Assembly (NCBI GenBank): GCA_040954595.2
Contig: CM082576.2
Coordinates: 10,168,001-10,232,000, forward strand
From: Balanoglossus misakiensis
Lineage: Eukaryota; Hemichordata
Direction: 5' to 3'
DNA length: 64,000 nt
Position 1 is the stretch's first letter, and each line of letters begins with the position of its first letter. Made by a program: the position numbers and the translations under genes. Shown here piece by piece: positions 12,601 to 27,140 of this stretch. The notes beneath the pieces were generated by a model, which saw only the letters and a list, made by a program, of their open reading frames with translations, did no database searches and was not told the DNA's origin.

Positions 12601-13680
12601 AATCATCCAGAAATGTCAATTTTTCGACTTCGCGAAATTTCAAAATTTGGTGGTTTTTCGACAAAAACCATGAGTTATAGCTCATGAAAATCATCCAGAA
12701 ATGTCAATTTTTCGACTTCGCGAAATTTCAAAATTTGGTGGTTTTTGGACAAAAACCATGGGTTATAGCTCATGAAAATCATCCAGAAATGTCAATTTTT
12801 CGACTTCGCGAAATTTCAAAATTTGGTGGTTTTTCGACAAAACCCGTGGGTTATAGCTCATGAAAATCATCCAGAAATGTCAATTTTTCGACTTCGCGAA
12901 ATTTCAAAATTTGGTGGTTTTTCGACAAAAACCATGGGTTATAGCTCATGAAAATCATCCAGAAATGTCAATTTTTCGACTTCGCGAAATTTCAAAATTT
13001 GGTGGTTTTTCGACAAAAACCATGGGTTATAGCTCATGAAAATCATCCAGAAATGTCAATTTTTCGACTTCGCGAAATTTCAAAATTTGGTGGTTTTTCG
13101 ACAAAAACCGTGGGTTATAGCTCATGAAAATCATCCAGAAATGTCAATTTTTCGACTTCGCGAAATTTCAAAATTTGGTGGTTTTTCGACAAAAACCATG
13201 GGTTATAGCTCATGAAAATCATCCAGAAATGTCAATTTTTCGACTTCGCGAAATTTCAAAATTTGGTGGTTTTTCGACAAAAACCATGGGTTATAGCTCA
13301 TGAAAATCATCCAGAAATGTCAATTTTTCGACTTCGCGAAATTTCAAAATTTGGTGGTTTTTCGACAAAAACCATGGGTTATAGCTCATGAAAATCATCC
13401 AGAAATGTCAATTTTTCGACTTCGCGAAATTTCAAAATTTGGTGGTTTTTCGACAAAAACCATGGGTTATAGCTCATGAAAATCATCCAGAAATGTCAAT
13501 TTTTCGACTTCGCGAAATTTCAAAATTTGGTGGTTTTTCGACAAAAACCATGGGTTATAGCTCATGAAAATCATCCAGAAATGTCAATTTTTCGACTTCG
13601 CGAAATTTCAAAATTTGGTGGTTTTTCGACAAAAACCATGGGTTATAGCTCATGAAAATCATCCAGAAATGTCAATTTTT

Positions 13681-14066
13681 CGACTTTGGGAATTTTCAAA
13701 ATTTGGTCATTTTTCACAAAAAATCATGGGTTATAGCTCATGAAAATCATCAAAAAATGACAATTTTTCGACTCTGGGAATTTTCAAAATTTTCATGAGC
13801 TATAACCTATGAAAAATATCCAAAAAAACGACAAAATCACCAAAGTTCACATAGTCAAGAATTTGTCATTTTTTGACAATTTTCGTGCGCTATAACCCAC
13901 TAAAGTCACCATGCGTTCGTTTCTAGCACGACATGTGGGAAATGAAAAAAAAACATAGACAGTAGTGTCTATGGAAGAACTCACCTTTTTCATTTGGAAG
14001 AGAATGTACACATGTAATATTTTATTTTATTTATTTTATTTTATTTACAAGTGCTGAAAATACTCG
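13681..14066. repeat. 386-bp non-B spacer segment, copy 1 of 5
   Basis: The segment begins with one type-A satellite unit, passes through a unit with an inverted core (CATGAGCTATAACCTATG), and then enters unique-looking DNA. That DNA includes the dyad CATAGAC-N6-GTCTATG and a TTTTATTTTATTTA tract. It ends TACTCG at the re-entry into the array. Copies 1 and 2 carry AGCACGACATGTGGG where copies 3-5 have AGCACGACTTGTGGG. Confidence 0.95.
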
Positions 14067-15816
14067 AAATTTCAAAATTTGGTGGTTTTTCGACAAAAAC
14101 CATGGGTTATAGCTCATGAAAATCATCCAGAAATGTCAATTTTTCGACTTCGCGAAATTTCAAAATTTGGTGGTTTTTCGACAAAAACCATGGGTTATAG
14201 CTCATGAAAATCATCCAGAAATGTCAATTTTTCGACTTCGCGAAATTTCAAAATTTGGTGGTTTTTCGACAAAAACCATGGGTTATAGCTCATGAAAATC
14301 ATCCAGAAATGTCAATTTTTCGACTTCGCGAAATTTCAAAATTTGGTGGTTTTTCGACAAAAACCATGGGTTATAGCTCATGAAAATCATCCAGAAATAT
14401 CAATTTTTCGACTTCGCGAAATTTCAAAATTTGGTGGTTTTTCGACAAAAACCATGGGTTATAGCTCATGAAAATCATCCAGAAATATCAATTTTTCGAC
14501 TTCGCGAAATTTCAAAATTTGGTGGTTTTTCGACAAAAACCATGGGTTATAGCTCATGAAAATCATCCAGAAATGTCAATTTTTCGACTTCGCGAAATTT
14601 CAAAATTTGGTGGTTTTTCGACAAAAACCATGGGTTATAGCTCATGAAAATCATCCAGAAATGTCAATTTTTCGACTTCGCGAAATTTCAAAATTTGGTG
14701 GTTTTTCGACAAAAACCATGGGTTATAGCTCATGAAAATCATCCAGAAATGTCAATTTTTCGACTTCGCGAAATTTCAAAATTTGGTGGTTTTTCGACAA
14801 AAACCATGGGTTATAGCTCATGAAAATCATCCAGAAATGTCAATTTTTCGACTTCGCGAAATTTCAAAATTTGGTGGTTTTTCGACAAAAACCGTGGGTT
14901 ATAGCTCATGAAAATCATCCAGAAATGTCAATTTTTCGACTTCGCGAAATTTCAAAATTTGGTGGTTTTTCGACAAAAACCATGGGTTATAGCTCATGAA
15001 AATCATCCAGAAATGTCAATTTTTCGACTTCGCGAAATTTCAAAATTTGGTGGTTTTTCGACAAAAACCATGGGTTATAGCTCATGAAAATCATCCAGAA
15101 ATGTCAATTTTTCGACTTCGCGAAATTTCAAAATTTGGTGGTTTTTCGACAAAAACCATGGGTTATAGCTCATGAAAATCATCCAGAAATGTCAATTTTT
15201 CGACTTCGCGAAATTTCAAAATTTGGTGGTTTTTCGACAAAAACCAAGGATTATAGCTCATGAAAATCATCCAGAAATGTCAATTTTTCGACTTCGCGAA
15301 ATTTCAAAATTTGGTGGTTTTTCGACAAAAACCATGGGTTATAGCTCATGAAAATCACCCAGAAATGTCAATTTTTCGACTTCGCGAAATTTCAAAATTT
15401 GGTGGTTTTTCGACAAAAACCATGGGTTATAGCTCATGAAAATCATCCAGAAATGTCAATTTTTCGACTTCGCGAAATTTCAAAATTTGGTGGTTTTTCG
15501 ACAAAAACCAAGGATTATAGCTCATGAAAATCATCCAGAAATGTCAATTTTTCGACTTCGCGAAATTTCAAAATTTGGTGGTTTTTCGACAAAAACCATG
15601 GGTTATAGCTCATGAAAATCACCCAGAAATGTCAATTTTTCGACTTCGCGAAATTTCAAAATTTGGTGGTTTTTCGACAAAAACCATGGGTTATAGCTCA
15701 TGAAAATCATCCAGAAATGTCAATTTTTCGACTTCGCGAAATTTCAAAATTTGGTGGTTTTTCGACAAAAACCATGGGTTATAGCTCATGAAAATCATCC
15801 AGAAATGTCAATTTTT

Positions 15817-16202
15817 CGACTTTGGGAATTTTCAAAATTTGGTCATTTTTCACAAAAAATCATGGGTTATAGCTCATGAAAATCATCAAAAAATGACAAT
15901 TTTTCGACTCTGGGAATTTTCAAAATTTTCATGAGCTATAACCTATGAAAAATATCCAAAAAAACGACAAAATCACCAAAGTTCACATAGTCAAGAATTT
16001 GTCATTTTTTGACAATTTTCGTGCGCTATAACCCACTAAAGTCACCATGCGTTCGTTTCTAGCACGACATGTGGGAAATGAAAAAAAAACATAGACAGTA
16101 GTGTCTATGGAAGAACTCACCTTTTTCATTTGGAAGAGAATGTACACATGTAATATTTTATTTTATTTATTTTATTTTATTTACAAGTGCTGAAAATACT
16201 CG
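15817..16202. repeat. 386-bp spacer segment, copy 2 of 5
   Basis: Same length and content as the segment at 13681. The period between equivalent points of copies 1 and 2 is 2136 bp (24 x 88 + 24). Confidence 0.95.
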
Positions 16203-17688
16203 AAATTTCAAAATTTGGTGGTTTTTCGACAAAAACCATGGGTTATAGCTCATGAAAATCATCCAGAAATGTCAATTTTTCGACTTCGCGAAATTTCAAA
16301 ATTTGGTGGTTTTTCGACAAAAACCATGGGTTATAGCTCATGAAAATCATCCAGAAATGTCAATTTTTCGACTTCGCGAAATTTCAAAATTTGGTGGTTT
16401 TTCGACAAAAACCATGGGTTATAGCTCATGAAAATCATCCAGAAATGTCAATTTTTCGACTTCGCGAAATTTCAAAATTTGGTGGTTTTTCGACAAAAAC
16501 CATGGGTTATAGCTCATGAAAATCATCCAGAAATATCAATTTTTCGACTTCGCGAAATTTCAAAATTTGGTGGTTTTTCGACAAAAACCATGGGTCATAG
16601 CTCATGAAAATCATCCAGAAATATCAATTTTTCGACTTCGCGAAATTTCAAAATTTGGTGGTTTTTCGACAAAAACCATGGGTTATAGCTCATGAAAATC
16701 ATCCAGAAATGTCAATTTTTCGACTTCGCGAAATTTCAAAATTTGGTGGTTTTTCGACAAAAACCATGGGTTATAGCTCATGAAAATCATCCAGAAATGT
16801 CAATTTTTCGACTTCGCGAAATTTCAAAATTTGGTGGTTTTTCGACAAAAACCATGGGTTATAGCTCATGAAAATCATCCAGAAATGTCAATTTTTCGAC
16901 TTCGCGAAATTTCAAAATTTGGTGGTTTTTCGACAAAAACCATGGGTTATAGCTCATGAAAATCATCCAGAAATGTCAATTTTTCGACTTCGCGAAATTT
17001 CAAAATTTGGTGGTTTTTCGACAAAAACCGTGGGTTATAGCTCATGAAAATCATCCAGAAATGTCAATTTTTCGACTTCGCGAAATTTCAAAATTTGGTG
17101 GTTTTTCGACAAAAACCATGGGTTATAGCTCATGAAAATCATCCAGAAATGTCAATTTTTCGACTTCGCGAAATTTCAAAATTTGGTGGTTTTTCGACAA
17201 AAACCATGGGTTATAGCTCATGAAAATCATCCAGAAATGTCAATTTTTCGACTTCGCGAAATTTCAAAATTTGGTGGTTTTTCGACAAAAACCATGGGTT
17301 ATAGCTCATGAAAATCATCCAGAAATGTCAATTTTTCGACTTCGCGAAATTTCAAAATTTGGTGGTTTTTCGACAAAAACCAAGGATTATAGCTCATGAA
17401 AATCATCCAGAAATGTCAATTTTTCGACTTCGCGAAATTTCAAAATTTGGTGGTTTTTCGACAAAAACCATGGGTTATAGCTCATGAAAATCACCCAGAA
17501 ATGTCAATTTTTCGACTTCGCGAAATTTCAAAATTTGGTGGTTTTTCGACAAAAACCATGGGTTATAGCTCATGAAAATCATCCAGAAATGTCAATTTTT
17601 CGACTTCGCGAAATTTCAAAATTTGGTGGTTTTTCGACAAAAACCATGGGTTATAGCTCATGAAAATCATCCAGAAATGTCAATTTTT

Positions 17689-18074
17689 CGACTTTGGGAA
17701 TTTTCAAAATTTGGTCATTTTTCACAAAAAATCATGGGTTATAGCTCATGAAAATCATCAAAAAATGACAATTTTTCGACTCTGGGAATTTTCAAAATTT
17801 TCATGAGCTATAACCTATGAAAAATATCCAAAAAAACGACAAAATCACCAAAGTTCACATAGTCAAGAATTTGTCATTTTTTGACAATTTTCGTGCGCTA
17901 TAACCCACTAAAGTCACCATGCGTTCGTTTCTAGCACGACTTGTGGGAAATGAAAAAAAAACATAGACAGTAGTGTCTATGGAAGAACTCACCTTTTTCA
18001 TTTGGAAGAGAATGTACACATGTAATATTTTATTTTATTTATTTTATTTTATTTACAAGTGCTGAAAATACTCG
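17689..18074. repeat. 386-bp spacer segment, copy 3 of 5
   Basis: Period from copy 2 is 1872 bp, three satellite units (264 bp) shorter than the preceding block. This is the first copy with the ACTTGTGGG variant. Confidence 0.95.
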
Positions 18075-18944
18075 AAATTTCAAAATTTGGTGGTTTTTCG
18101 ACAAAAACCATGGGTTATAGCTCATGAAAATCATCCAGAAATGTCAATTTTTCGACTTCGCGAAATTTCAAAATTTGGTGGTTTTTCGACAAAAACCGTG
18201 GGTTATAGCTCATGAAAATCATCCAGAAATGTCAATTTTTCGACTTCGCGGAATTTCAAAATTTGGTGGTTTTTCGACAAAAACCATGGGTTATAGCTCA
18301 TGAAAATCATCCAGAAATGTCAATTTTTCGACTTCGCGAAATTTCAAAATTTGGTGGTTTTTCGACAAAAACCATGGGTTATAGCTCATGAAAATCATCC
18401 AGAAATGTCAATTTTTCGACTTCGCGAAATTTCAAAATTTGGTGGTTTTTCGACAAAAACCATGGGTTATAGCTCATGAAAATCATCCAGAAATGTCAAT
18501 TTTTTGACTTCGCGAAATTTCAAAATTTGGTGGTTTTTCGACAAAAACCATGGGTTATAGCTCATGAAAATCATCCAGAAATGTCAATTTTTCGACTTCG
18601 CGAAATTTCAAAATTTGGTGGTTTTTCGACTAAAACCATGGGTTATAGCTCATGAAAATCATCCAGAAATGTCAATTTTTCGACTTCGCGAAATTTCAAA
18701 ATTTGGTGGTTTTTCGACAAAAACCATGAGTTATAGCTCATGAAAATCATCCAGAAATGTCAATTTTTCGACTTCGCGAAATTTCAAAATTTGGTGGTTT
18801 TTTGACAAAAACCATGGGTTATAGCTCATGAAAATCATCCAGAAATGTCAATTTTTCGACTTCGCGAAATTTCAAAATTTGGTGGTTTTTCGACAAAAAC
18901 CATGGGTTATAGCTCATGAAAATCATCCAGAAATGTCAATTTTT

Positions 18945-19330
18945 CGACTTTGGGAATTTTCAAAATTTGGTCATTTTTCACAAAAAATCATGGGTTATAG
19001 CTCATGAAAATCATCAAAAAATGACAATTTTTCGACTCTGGGAATTTTCAAAATTTTCATGAGCTATAACCTATGAAAAATATCCAAAAAAACGACAAAA
19101 TCACCAAAGTTCACATAGTCAAGAATTTGTCATTTTTTGACAATTTTCGTGCGCTATAACCCACTAAAGTCACCATGCGTTCGTTTCTAGCACGACTTGT
19201 GGGAAATGAAAAAAAAACATAGACAGTAGTGTCTATGGAAGAACTCACCTTTTTCATTTGGAAGAGAATGTACACATGTAATATTTTATTTTATTTATTT
19301 TATTTTATTTACAAGTGCTGAAAATACTCG
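18945..19330. repeat. 386-bp spacer segment, copy 4 of 5
   Basis: Period from copy 3 is 1256 bp. The B block before it and the block after it share the same ordered variants (CGCGGAATTTC, TTTTTTGACTTCG, CGACTAAAACC, CATGAGTTATAG), so they are products of one duplication. Confidence 0.95.
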
Positions 19331-20288
19331 AAATTTCAAAATTTGGTGGTTTTTCGACAAAAACCATGGGTTATAGCTCATGAAAATCATCCAGAAATGT
19401 CAATTTTTCGACTTCGCGAAATTTCAAAATTTGGTGGTTTTTCGACAAAAACCGTGGGTTATAGCTCATGAAAATCATCCAGAAATGTCAATTTTTCGAC
19501 TTCGCGGAATTTCAAAATTTGGTGGTTTTTCGACAAAAACCATGGGTTATAGCTCATGAAAATCATCCAGAAATGTCAATTTTTCGACTTCGCGAAATTT
19601 CAAAATTTGGTGGTTTTTCGACAAAAACCATGGGTTATAGCTCATGAAAATCATCCAGAAATGTCAATTTTTTGACTTCGCGAAATTTCAAAATTTGGTG
19701 GTTTTTCGACAAAAACCATGGGTTATAGCTCATGAAAATCATCCAGAAATGTCAATTTTTCGACTTCGCGAAATTTCAAAATTTGGTGGTTTTTCGACTA
19801 AAACCATGGGTTATAGCTCATGAAAATCATCCAGAAATGTCAATTTTTCGACTTCGCGAAATTTCAAAATTTGGTGGTTTTTCGACAAAAACCATGAGTT
19901 ATAGCTCATGAAAATCATCCAGAAATGTCAATTTTTCGACTTCGCGAAATTTCAAAATTTGGTGGTTTTTTGACAAAAACCATGGGTTATAGCTCATGAA
20001 AATCATCCAGAAATGTCAATTTTTCGACTTCGCGAAATTTCAAAATTTGGTGGTTTTTCGACAAAAACCATGGATTATAGCTCATGAAAATCATCCAGAA
20101 ATGTCAATTTTTCGACTTCGCGAAATTTCAAAATTTGGTGGTTTTTCGACAAAAACCATGGGTTATAGCTCATGAAAATCATCCAGAAATGTCAATTTTT
20201 CGACTTCGCGAAATTTCAAAATTTGGTGGTTTTTCGACAAAAACCATGGGTTATAGCTCATGAAAATCATCCAGAAATGTCAATTTTT

Positions 20289-20674
20289 CGACTTTGGGAA
20301 TTTTCAAAATTTGGTCATTTTTCACAAAAAATCATGGGTTATAGCTCATGAAAATCATCAAAAAATGACAATTTTTCGACTCTGGGAATTTTCAAAATTT
20401 TCATGAGCTATAACCTATGAAAAATATCCAAAAAAACGACAAAATCACCAAAGTTCACATAGTCAAGAATTTGTCATTTTTTGACAATTTTCGTGCGCTA
20501 TAAGCCACTAAAGTCACCATGCGTTCGTTTCTAGCACGACTTGTGGGAAATGAAAAAAAAACATAGACAGTAGTGTCTATGGAAGAACTCACCTTTTTCA
20601 TTTGGAAGAGAATGTACACATGTAATATTTTATTTTATTTATTTTATTTTATTTACAAGTGCTGAAAATACTCG
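20289..20674. repeat. 386-bp segment, copy 5 of 5, at the right array boundary
   Basis: Period from copy 4 is 1344 bp (1256 + 88). This copy does not return to the satellite: after TACTCGAAATTTC it continues into single-copy DNA (GAAAAGTGGGTGATG). It therefore shows what the segment was next to before amplification. Confidence 0.93.
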
Positions 20675-20680
20675 AAATTT

Positions 20681-21272
20681 CGAAAAGTGGGTGATGAGCA
20701 TCAACTGACAATTTCCTTGATGGGCTCCTTCCGTGTCAATTAACTCCTTTCTAGTCGTCTGAGCAACTCAGGCTTGGCCTGGCTCCCGATTAAACGTTTT
20801 TTCTTCCTCTAATTTATTCATTTCGAGGACAAATGATAATTGCCCGGACATTCTCTACGTTTAGTAATTATTTGACCAGTTGATAAAGTGAAGAGCTTTA
20901 TACGAAAACATTCTCAAAAGTTGTCGTGCGAGTTCAATACGTTTTATTGTTTGTTACTCAATAGAGCGAGAAAAAATGGAAATTTCAATGTCACATGTTT
21001 ACAGTTTATGGTACATGTAAGTAATATATCTTTCCATAAAATACTAGGCTTCAGGACAAATTTTGAGTGTTCAAAACTACAGATTTGGCCAAACGATAAA
21101 TACAAACGTGTTCCAGTTTACCTTCGAGAAAGTTTAAGAAATGTTGACATATGTATACATAATATCTGTTGATATTAAACGAATCTGCATTCTTTTGGTG
21201 ACGTCACGAGTCCAAAGAATAACAATTGTCACTTGGTAACCAAGAGATGGTGACGCGCGGTCCATCATGGAT
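20681..21272. other. intergenic, 3' side of Shisa-like copy 3
   Basis: No coding support is seen. A minus-strand AATAAA hexamer (TTTATT at 20943-20948) lies about 330 bp past the stop of the 21273-23030 gene and is a candidate poly(A) signal. Confidence 0.4.
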
Positions 21273-21969
21273 TCACTCCGGAAGAGGCATCTTTCTCGAA
21301 GGACCGGCTCCAAACTCGTCGGTGTGCAAAGTTGAAGTTGGCGGGATATACGTGGGTGGTGGCGGCGGTGGAGCCATTCCAGTAGAATAACCGGGGGGTG
21401 CCACGTCAAAGCCGCGTGGGTTGTACGCTGCTTGTTGCAGAGATGGCTGAAGTAACACATTAGTCCGTGGCGATGGTAGTGGGACGACAGGGTGTGTTGG
21501 CTGGCTCTCTGGAGAAAATTGAGAACATAGATAGAAATCGGAATAGATTACAAGAGAATAAACGTTTAGGTACTTAGCCTACTACACAAGTACAACATAT
21601 ACCGGGCGGCTCGTGATAATTTTAGAATGTACCGCTGGTTGACCAAACTGTAACAGAGACAGTCAACGCTCTTTCAGCTACCCTCTCTGTCGATTAAATA
21701 ATTTATGATGGAATCGTTGTTTCGATTTTCACTTTATTTGCTGTACTCGCGACATGTTGTACACATCTTCAGACAACGTATAACCAGCCCCACGTTTTCG
21801 ACAGAAGAAATCGACGTCTATGTTATAGTATAGACCAACTTACGAATCACATTGGGGGCGTTGTTCCTGGATTGCTGGGAAATGGCGTGGCAGCACACAC
21901 ACGAGATGATCAGAGTCGAGACCAGGAAGACGACGGTGCCAGAAACTACACAAACTACTATGATCCACC

Positions 21970-22041
<72 letters not shown>

Positions 22042-22559
22042 ATAATATACATCATCGCAAATAACAATGTGGTTGTTACTTTGTTTTGCACTCAACATCG
22101 CGCCGAACAATGCGTCGTTACTTTTTTATCATATTTCCAATCAACTCGCTTTGGTTAGCAGGGTCTCCACGAAAACTGGGAACAATGTGTGTTTACAAAC
22201 AACTTGTGCAGTCCTGGCGACATTCTCCCTTTAAGCAACGAAGAAGGTCATTACCCGTTGTCGGCAACAGCGTCGTCATATTCGGACGATGATTCAGACG
22301 ATTCTCCGTCGTCGTCAGCGCAGTCGGCAACCTGATCAAAACCGTAGTCATGGTCACAGCAGAACTTATAGGAACAGCTGCCGCAACAGTACTGGTCAAA
22401 CCACGAATCCCAATATCCGGGACAGTTGAAGCCACTCCAGTATGATCCTCCGCTGAAGTAACCGGTGCAGCGCTCACCCTTACAACCTGAGAGAATGGGG
22501 ACGAACGGAGAGGCAGAGAAATAGATAGAGAAACAGACAGACACACACACAGACACATA

Positions 22560-22591
<32 letters not shown>

Positions 22592-23030
22592 CGTACACAA
22601 ACGCACAGACAGATAGTTACGCACTAAGTCTTGTGAAATTCGGAGTGTATTCAAGATTTGGGGTAAAAAACTACAACTTGGTATGAATTTGCCATAACCA
22701 TCATTTTGAGGGAAACAAACCAGTTCAATCAATGATATATATCATAAAGTAATCGATGTGTTTCTTCACTGTGAATTCAGAAACTGTAAATATTTACAAC
22801 CGTGACCAACGACGGTCATCCGGCTTGCTTTCCATCATTGTAGCTCGCCGCAGTAATGGCTAAAATCGAAGACAGTCACACACACGACACAATATCATTA
22901 ATGATTGCGTACTAAATCCACAAGTAAAAGAAGTGTGATATGATATGGTATGGTACATGTATATCGTACCTGCAATGGAAAGTATGAACAGAAACGAAAA
23001 AGCCAATCCAATCTTCTTCATAAAGCCCAT
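21273..23030 (-). CDS. Shisa-like single-pass membrane adaptor (copy 3)
   Basis: Four minus-strand coding exons: 22970-23030, 22255-22486, 21844-21968 and 21273-21508. They total 654 nt (217 aa) with GT-AG introns of phases 1, 2, 1. Exon 1 is a signal peptide (MGFMKKIGLAFSFLFILSIA). Exon 2 has the Shisa pattern with eight cysteines (CKGERC ... FNC ... QYCCGSC ... KFCC) and then an acidic Ser-rich stalk. Exon 3 is the membrane helix (WIIVVCVVSGTVVFLVSTLI) followed by juxtamembrane cysteines (CVCC) that could be palmitoylated. Exon 4 is a Pro-rich tail with PPGY and PPTY motifs fitting WW-domain binding. The polypyrimidine tract before exon 3 is a pure (CT)n microsatellite. It is likely a type I membrane adaptor; the partner is unknown. 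Confidence 0.9.
21971..22040. repeat. (GA)n microsatellite forming a splice-acceptor pyrimidine tract
   Basis: About 34 GA units on the plus strand read as (CT)n on the coding strand. They end one or two bases from the AG (21970-21969) before the transmembrane exon of Shisa-like copy 3. Confidence 0.95.
22531..22616. repeat. imperfect (AGAC)n/(AC)n microsatellite
   Basis: Tandem AGAC units with an AC stretch lie in intron 1 of Shisa-like copy 3, just upstream of the acceptor of its Cys-rich exon. Confidence 0.9.
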
Positions 23031-24007
23031 CGTAAACAAGTGACAGCAGTGACGCCCCACCACCAACCAAGATCTCGATGTGGGTCGTACAGCGAAGGAA
23101 ATGAACTACGCAACAGGTGTGTGGACGATCAATTATTTAAGCAAAATCCATTGTTACCCCCCCCCCCTTTTCTCTGGATCTCTCCTTGTCTTGTTGTTGT
23201 TCTTTTGGGTTTATCGAACAGGTTGAATGTCCTTCGTGAAGTATTAGCGATGATCGGGGACGACACCCCGGGAGGGCGTCGCCGTGGGTATCTATTGTGG
23301 CCAACGGCATTTTGGCGAGAGGGTCGTTTGATATTAAAGCTTCATTTTCCCAAACAGAATTTTTTACAAAGCGTGACTTTCACCTTCGTTATTTAGTTTG
23401 ACCGCTCGATTGATTAAATCGCCGCGTCGTCAGTAAGCTAGTGGTGTGGTAATCGATTCTGCCACTTGGTGGCAGGTTTCAAGTTCCCATTCATATCTTG
23501 AAAGATCAAATTGACGATTTTCAGTTTTAACCGAGGGTTGTCAACTGTGCACCAACACTGGTCTCGATTGCGCAAGAAAACGTCTTCAAAGAGAAACTGC
23601 ACCCACGAGTGAACTTGAAAGGATTTTGTCGTTTGTTTTTATGACCTTTAATATTTTGGTTTAGTTCTGGAAATTATTTAACAACACTTGCATAATACAT
23701 TAATACTCAGAAGTCTTGACTGAAATCACGAAAATTACTAGTACTTTAAGTCTGCGGTTATATAAGGCCTGGCTGTGAAGACGTGCAATTGCATTGGTTG
23801 GCATGGCCGGCTGTCCCCGGACACTACACTCCTAACAATGTGGTGGCGCTCTTGCTCTCCGCATGCGCACCACTTTCAGAGCATGATTGTTCAGAGTGAG
23901 GGCGCATGAATAAAGGCGCCGTTTACATGCTTTATTCTGCAATTTTGGAACTAAAATTAACCACAACTAATTCCTGACAAACAGACAGACAGACAGTCAG
24001 TCAGGCG

Positions 24008-24057
<50 letters not shown>

Positions 24058-24648
24058 GAAAGCCAAACGTGTAATCTAATCGAAAAACAAAACAAAAAAT
24101 ATCATTTTCAACTAAGCAAAGCAATTATTTATTACATTTGAGAAATCCTACAAATATTATACTACATGTATTATTTAGTATTTACACGAAAAAGCTGCAT
24201 GTCTATTTACAAATCTGATATGCTACCTTGTTTTTGTTAGTCTTCCATGCCCTAAAATAACGTATATGGATGTGATTTTTTAGGCTGGAGTTAATTTTTG
24301 TCCTTGTCCATTTCTTAAAAAAGCGTTTAAAATTCCAACCTTGGTATATTTCACAGTGAATATAACACAAAGACTCACGCGCAATTCTAATATATAAAAA
24401 ACACCAGAAATTATTCCGTAAATATCAAACGCATAAGATGGCGATATTTGGATAAAAGGTCGGCACTGTAAATACACGATGCTGTGTAAAAAGATTAATA
24501 TCGAATAACTGTGTTTGCTGCATGGCCATACGTCAATGCTGTAGTCTTGCATGTTTGTTTGTTTGTTTGCTTGCTTGTTTGTGGATTAAGCTTACGTGTT
24601 TGATTAAACGCAGAATTTGACACATGCGCACTGGACGATCGTGACCCT
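23031..24648. other. intergenic between Shisa-like copies 3 and 4
   Basis: No gene is recognised. It contains the presumed promoter of copy 3, a poly-C tract near 23157 and an AGAC microsatellite at 23981-24058. Confidence 0.45.
23981..24058. repeat. (AGAC)n microsatellite
   Basis: Tandem ACAG/AGAC units with minor interruptions (TCAG, GGAC) in the first third. Confidence 0.93.

Positions 24649-27140
<2,492 letters not shown>

Larger units (their letters stand above)
6650..20680. repeat. AT-rich 88-bp satellite array with higher-order structure
   Basis: About 14 kb of head-to-tail units lies between Shisa-like copies 2 and 3. The unit is 88 bp; for example, identical phase recurs at 9412 and 9500. 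Each carries the core CATGGGTTATAGCTCATG and the motif CGCGAAATTTCAAAATTTGG. The left edge (about 6650-7030) has strongly diverged units. From about 7030 to 8480 there are variable 'type A' units (with TTTGGGAATTTTCAAAA and CAAAAAATGACA). From about 8480 onward come near-identical 'type B' units (with TCCAGAAATGTCA), about 59 in a row to 13680. Four further B blocks are separated by 386-bp segments. 264-nt open frames inside the array are a by-product of three units (3 x 88) and are not genes. Confidence 0.97.

Noticed and set aside
6650-20680. CRISPR-like array because of regular repeats
   Set aside because: Units are contiguous 88-mers with no unique spacers between them. The 386-bp segments are themselves repeated. 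The context is a eukaryotic satellite.
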